NCBI GenBank assembly: GCA_016764155.1
Contig: JAESSK010000067.1
Location: forward strand, 23,253 to 29,803
Reading direction: 5' to 3'
Length of the DNA: 6,551 nucleotides
Origin: Rhizobiaceae bacterium
GTDB taxonomy: Bacteria > Pseudomonadota > Alphaproteobacteria > Rhizobiales > Rhizobiaceae
The notes under the pieces are model-generated. The model was not told the DNA's origin, ran no database searches, and saw only the letters and a program-made list of their open reading frames with translations. Position numbers and translations under genes: made by a program. Below are positions 4,893 through 6,551 of the stretch, piece by piece. The stretch's first letter is position 1. The number at the start of each line of letters is the position of its first letter.

Positions 4893-6053
4893 ATGAAGTA
4901 TCGTCAACGTACATTTTACACTGATAAGCAGAAGTCAGAGATGTGGGATCGATGGCAGCGTGGCGAGTCGATGAGTTCGATTGGACGTCGATTTGATCGT
5001 GCGTCATCGTCGATTTTTCCGCATCTTGCCGTGACTGGGGGCATCCGGCCACTGGACCGCAGGAGGTCCCGTTTTGCATTGACCTTGATTGAGCGCGAGG
5101 AGATTTCCCGTGGTCTCGCAGCCAAGCGCTCATTTCGCTCCATTGCGCGGATATTAAGACGGTCGCCCTCTACAATCAGCCGAGAGATCGGTCGCAACGG
5201 TGGACGACAGGCCTATCGCGCGGCACCTTCAGACCAGCGTGCTTGGGACTGCGCAAAGCGTCCTAAATCTTGTAAGCTCTCGTTCAACGCGCCTTTGTGC
5301 CAATGGATATCGCGGAAGCTGCGTTTGAAGTGGTCTCCGGAGCAGATCGCTGGTTGGCTCAAACGGGAGCATCCTAACCAAGAGAAAAACCGCGTGTCGC
5401 ACGAAACGATCTACCGTAGCCTCTATGTTCAAACCCGTGGGGTTTTGAAGAAGGAATTACAGGAATGCCTGCGTAGCCCACGCGCCATCAGGCGGTCCAG
5501 ACACGCCACGCAAAAGGGCCTTAAATTGCGCAAAATCAAAGATGCAATTTCGATCAGTGAACGCCCACCTGAGGTCGAGGATCGCGCTGTTCCAGGTCAT
5601 TGGGAGGGCGATTTGATTGTGGGGTCGAACAACAGCTACATCGCCACGCTTGTCGAGCGCCATTCCCGCTTTGTGATGCTGGCGAAAGTCGAGAACAGGG
5701 ACACCCAGAGCGTGATCACAGCCCTCATCAAACAAGCGCGAAAGCTTCCCAAGGAGCTCTATAAATCCCTGACTTGGGATCGCGGGTCAGAGATGGCAGG
5801 GCATCGTAAGTTCACCATAGCGACAAACATCGACGTCTATTTTTGTGATCCTCAGTCTCCGTGGCAAAGAGGCAGCAACGAAAATACCAACCGCCTTCTC
5901 AGACAATACTTCCCCAAAGGCATTGATATATCGGGCTTCAGCCAGGCCAAACTCAGCGCAGTCGCACGCCAACTCAACGAGCGCCCTAGAAAGACCTTGC
6001 AATATCAGACACCAGCGGAGAAGTTTGAGGCCTGTGTTGCAGCGATCCGTTGA
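4893..6053 (+). CDS. IS30-family DDE transposase
   Basis: This 386-aa enzyme carries out strand cleavage and transfer for the surrounding element. ATG 4893 is chosen over the in-frame GTG at 4884 because GGAG (4881-4884) lies 8 nt upstream of the ATG and overlaps the GTG. The N-terminal DNA-binding part has two HTH-like units, near residues 7-45 (DKQKSEMWDRWQRGESMSSI) and 62-100 (TLIEREEISRGLAAKRSFRS, then SPSTISREIGRNGG). WSPEQIAGWL and VSHETIYRSLY are IS30 landmarks. The catalytic triad is D240 (GHWEGDLIVG), D296 (LTWDRGSEM) and E330 (RGSNENTNRLLRQYFPKG); 33 residues separate the second D from the E, as in IS30. Length and motifs look complete. The gene points toward the partition gene at the right edge, so the two are convergent. 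Translation is probably held down by the hairpin over its ribosome site. Confidence 0.95.
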   Translation: MKYRQRTFYTDKQKSEMWDRWQRGESMSSIGRRFDRASSSIFPHLAVTGGIRPLDRRRSRFALTLIEREEISRGLAAKRSFRSIARILRRSPSTISREIGRNGGRQAYRAAPSDQRAWDCAKRPKSCKLSFNAPLCQWISRKLRLKWSPEQIAGWLKREHPNQEKNRVSHETIYRSLYVQTRGVLKKELQECLRSPRAIRRSRHATQKGLKLRKIKDAISISERPPEVEDRAVPGHWEGDLIVGSNNSYIATLVERHSRFVMLAKVENRDTQSVITALIKQARKLPKELYKSLTWDRGSEMAGHRKFTIATNIDVYFCDPQSPWQRGSNENTNRLLRQYFPKGIDISGFSQAKLSAVARQLNERPRKTLQYQTPAEKFEACVAAIR

Positions 6054-6062
6054 AACCACACC
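6034..6062. repeat. Right terminal inverted repeat of the IS30-family element (imperfect)
   Basis: The sequence runs from GTGTTGC through CCGTTGAA to CCACACC and aligns with gaps to the reverse complement of 4833-4859. It overlaps the last codons and stop of the transposase, a common compact arrangement in this family. Confidence 0.6.
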
Positions 6063-6115
6063 CCAAACTTGCCGTTTGATTAGGCTGAAACGTGCAGTTC
6101 TAATTATATTTTAGC

Positions 6116-6551
6116 TTATTCAATTTGAGCGATATTCTGAAATTCTGCGAGCACTTCACTATGATGTTTTGCAAGATAGCGAACCACTCTTACATTCGAA
6201 AGCAATGATTTGAGATACGCTGTGGCAAAAGCATGATTTAGCACATCGGGCCGGTAGTTTTCTTCAATCAAACGGTATTCTCGCTCGACACTGGCCATTT
6301 CACTCTCCATTCGGGAAATTTGCCCACTATTGAGACCTTTGATATTTTTTGCCTTCTTCGGATTTGTAAGTTCTTCATTTGGTGTCGCTGCGAGTAATGC
6401 GCGAGCGTAGGTGATAGTATAGACATTGGCATCACTCATCAGAGAAACCGCCTTGATTTGCCTAAAATGTTTCATTTTCCGCAATATCGGAAACATGCCT
6501 ACAGCAACAACTTTATCTTTCAATGTGTCTGCCACTTCCTGACAAATGCCA
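6116..6551 (-). CDS. RepB/ParB-like plasmid partition protein, C-terminal half only
   Basis: The frame stays open to the window edge; 144 residues are visible, ending at TAA 6118-6116. A GTG at 6535-6533 could look like a start, but the in-frame residues before it (GICQE) continue directly into EVADTLKDKVV. That matches the remembered pattern GICPEV.DLLKDK of RepB-type proteins, so the true start lies outside the window. Segments such as FPILRKMKHFRQIKAVSLM, YARALLAATPNEEL, GLNSGQISRMESEMASVERE and FATAYLKSLLSNVRVVRYLA fit the RepB plasmid-partition C-terminal domain. The absent N-terminal half should carry the ParB-like domain and HTH. RepB proteins bind centromere-like sites and work with a ParA-type ATPase in plasmid segregation, but stand-alone RepB-C proteins also occur on chromosomes. 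An IS30-family element ends 53 bp after its stop and the coding end seems undamaged. Confidence 0.85.
   Translation of the reverse strand, partial: GICQEVADTLKDKVVAVGMFPILRKMKHFRQIKAVSLMSDANVYTITYARALLAATPNEELTNPKKAKNIKGLNSGQISRMESEMASVEREYRLIEENYRPDVLNHAFATAYLKSLLSNVRVVRYLAKHHSEVLAEFQNIAQIE

Larger units (their letters stand above)
4833..6062 (+). mobile_element. IS30-family insertion sequence, about 1230 bp, apparently intact
   Basis: One IS30-type transposase lies between imperfect terminal inverted repeats. The left end, beginning GGTGAGTTCAATGGGTGG (4833-4859), matches the reverse complement of the right end (6034-6062), which begins GGTGTGGTTTCAACGGATCG, with a few mismatches and small gaps; both reach the shared core GCAACAC. 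The transposase stop lies inside the right repeat. A CC dinucleotide flanks each end (4831-4832 and 6063-6064) and may be the short target duplication expected for IS30. Both flanks are C-runs, so the exact ends could shift by one or two bases. No frameshift or stop is seen, so the copy may still be active. Confidence 0.75.

Noticed and set aside
5787..6114. Frames of about 90 codons on both strands over the 3' part of the IS30 transposase
   Set aside because: They are shadows of the transposase, whose catalytic motifs are in the main frame.
1..6551. CRISPR array, tRNA or rRNA genes, toxin-antitoxin, retron or defence genes
   Set aside because: I saw no regularly spaced direct repeats, no tRNA-like cloverleaf and no matching protein motifs. 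The XRE/membrane pair lacks a toxin-like domain.

Overview
The window looks like an insertion-sequence-rich accessory region, probably of an alphaproteobacterium. The signs for this are a RepB/ParB-type partition protein of the alphaproteobacterial plasmid kind, and IS1182- and IS30-family transposases that resemble, from memory, those common in Rhodobacterales and Rhizobiales. GC content looks moderate throughout. A marine Rhodobacterales host is my guess. A plasmid or chromid location is suggested, but not proven, by the partition gene at the right edge.

Layout, left to right. (1) Bases 1-1176, minus strand: a two-gene operon with a NmrA-type NAD(P)-binding oxidoreductase (313-1176) followed 30 bp later by a small unknown protein cut by the window edge (1-282). 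(2) Bases 1242-2120, plus strand: a LysR-type regulator divergent from that operon. The 65-bp gap between them holds a perfect 7+4+7 palindrome, the likely operator. (3) Bases 2145-3686: an IS1182-family element with perfect 20-bp terminal inverted repeats, inserted 24 bp after the lysR stop. Its transposase reads through but seems to lack an internal block of the catalytic fold, so the element is probably disabled. (4) Bases 3687-4832: a unique segment between two insertion sequences. It carries a minus-strand pair, a four-helix membrane protein (4061-4432) and a 65-aa XRE-type repressor (3867-4064), joined by an ATGA overlap. They are preceded by a double dyad of four ATGTmAAG half-sites (4443-4501). 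(5) Bases 4833-6062: an IS30-family element with an apparently intact transposase, imperfect terminal repeats and a possible 2-bp CC duplication. (6) Bases 6116-6551, minus strand: the C-terminal half of a RepB/ParB-like partition protein that runs off the window.

How the parts work together. The LysR protein probably controls the NmrA operon and itself from the shared gap. The XRE/membrane pair looks like a self-contained autoregulated module whose output is unknown. In both insertion sequences the transposase Shine-Dalgarno sequence can be folded into a hairpin, which fits the known tendency of insertion sequences to limit their own transposase translation. Nothing here amounts to a clearly new defence or biosynthetic system. 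The best leads are the four-half-site operator with its membrane/XRE pair, the internal loss in the IS1182 transposase, and the paired ribosome-site hairpins.
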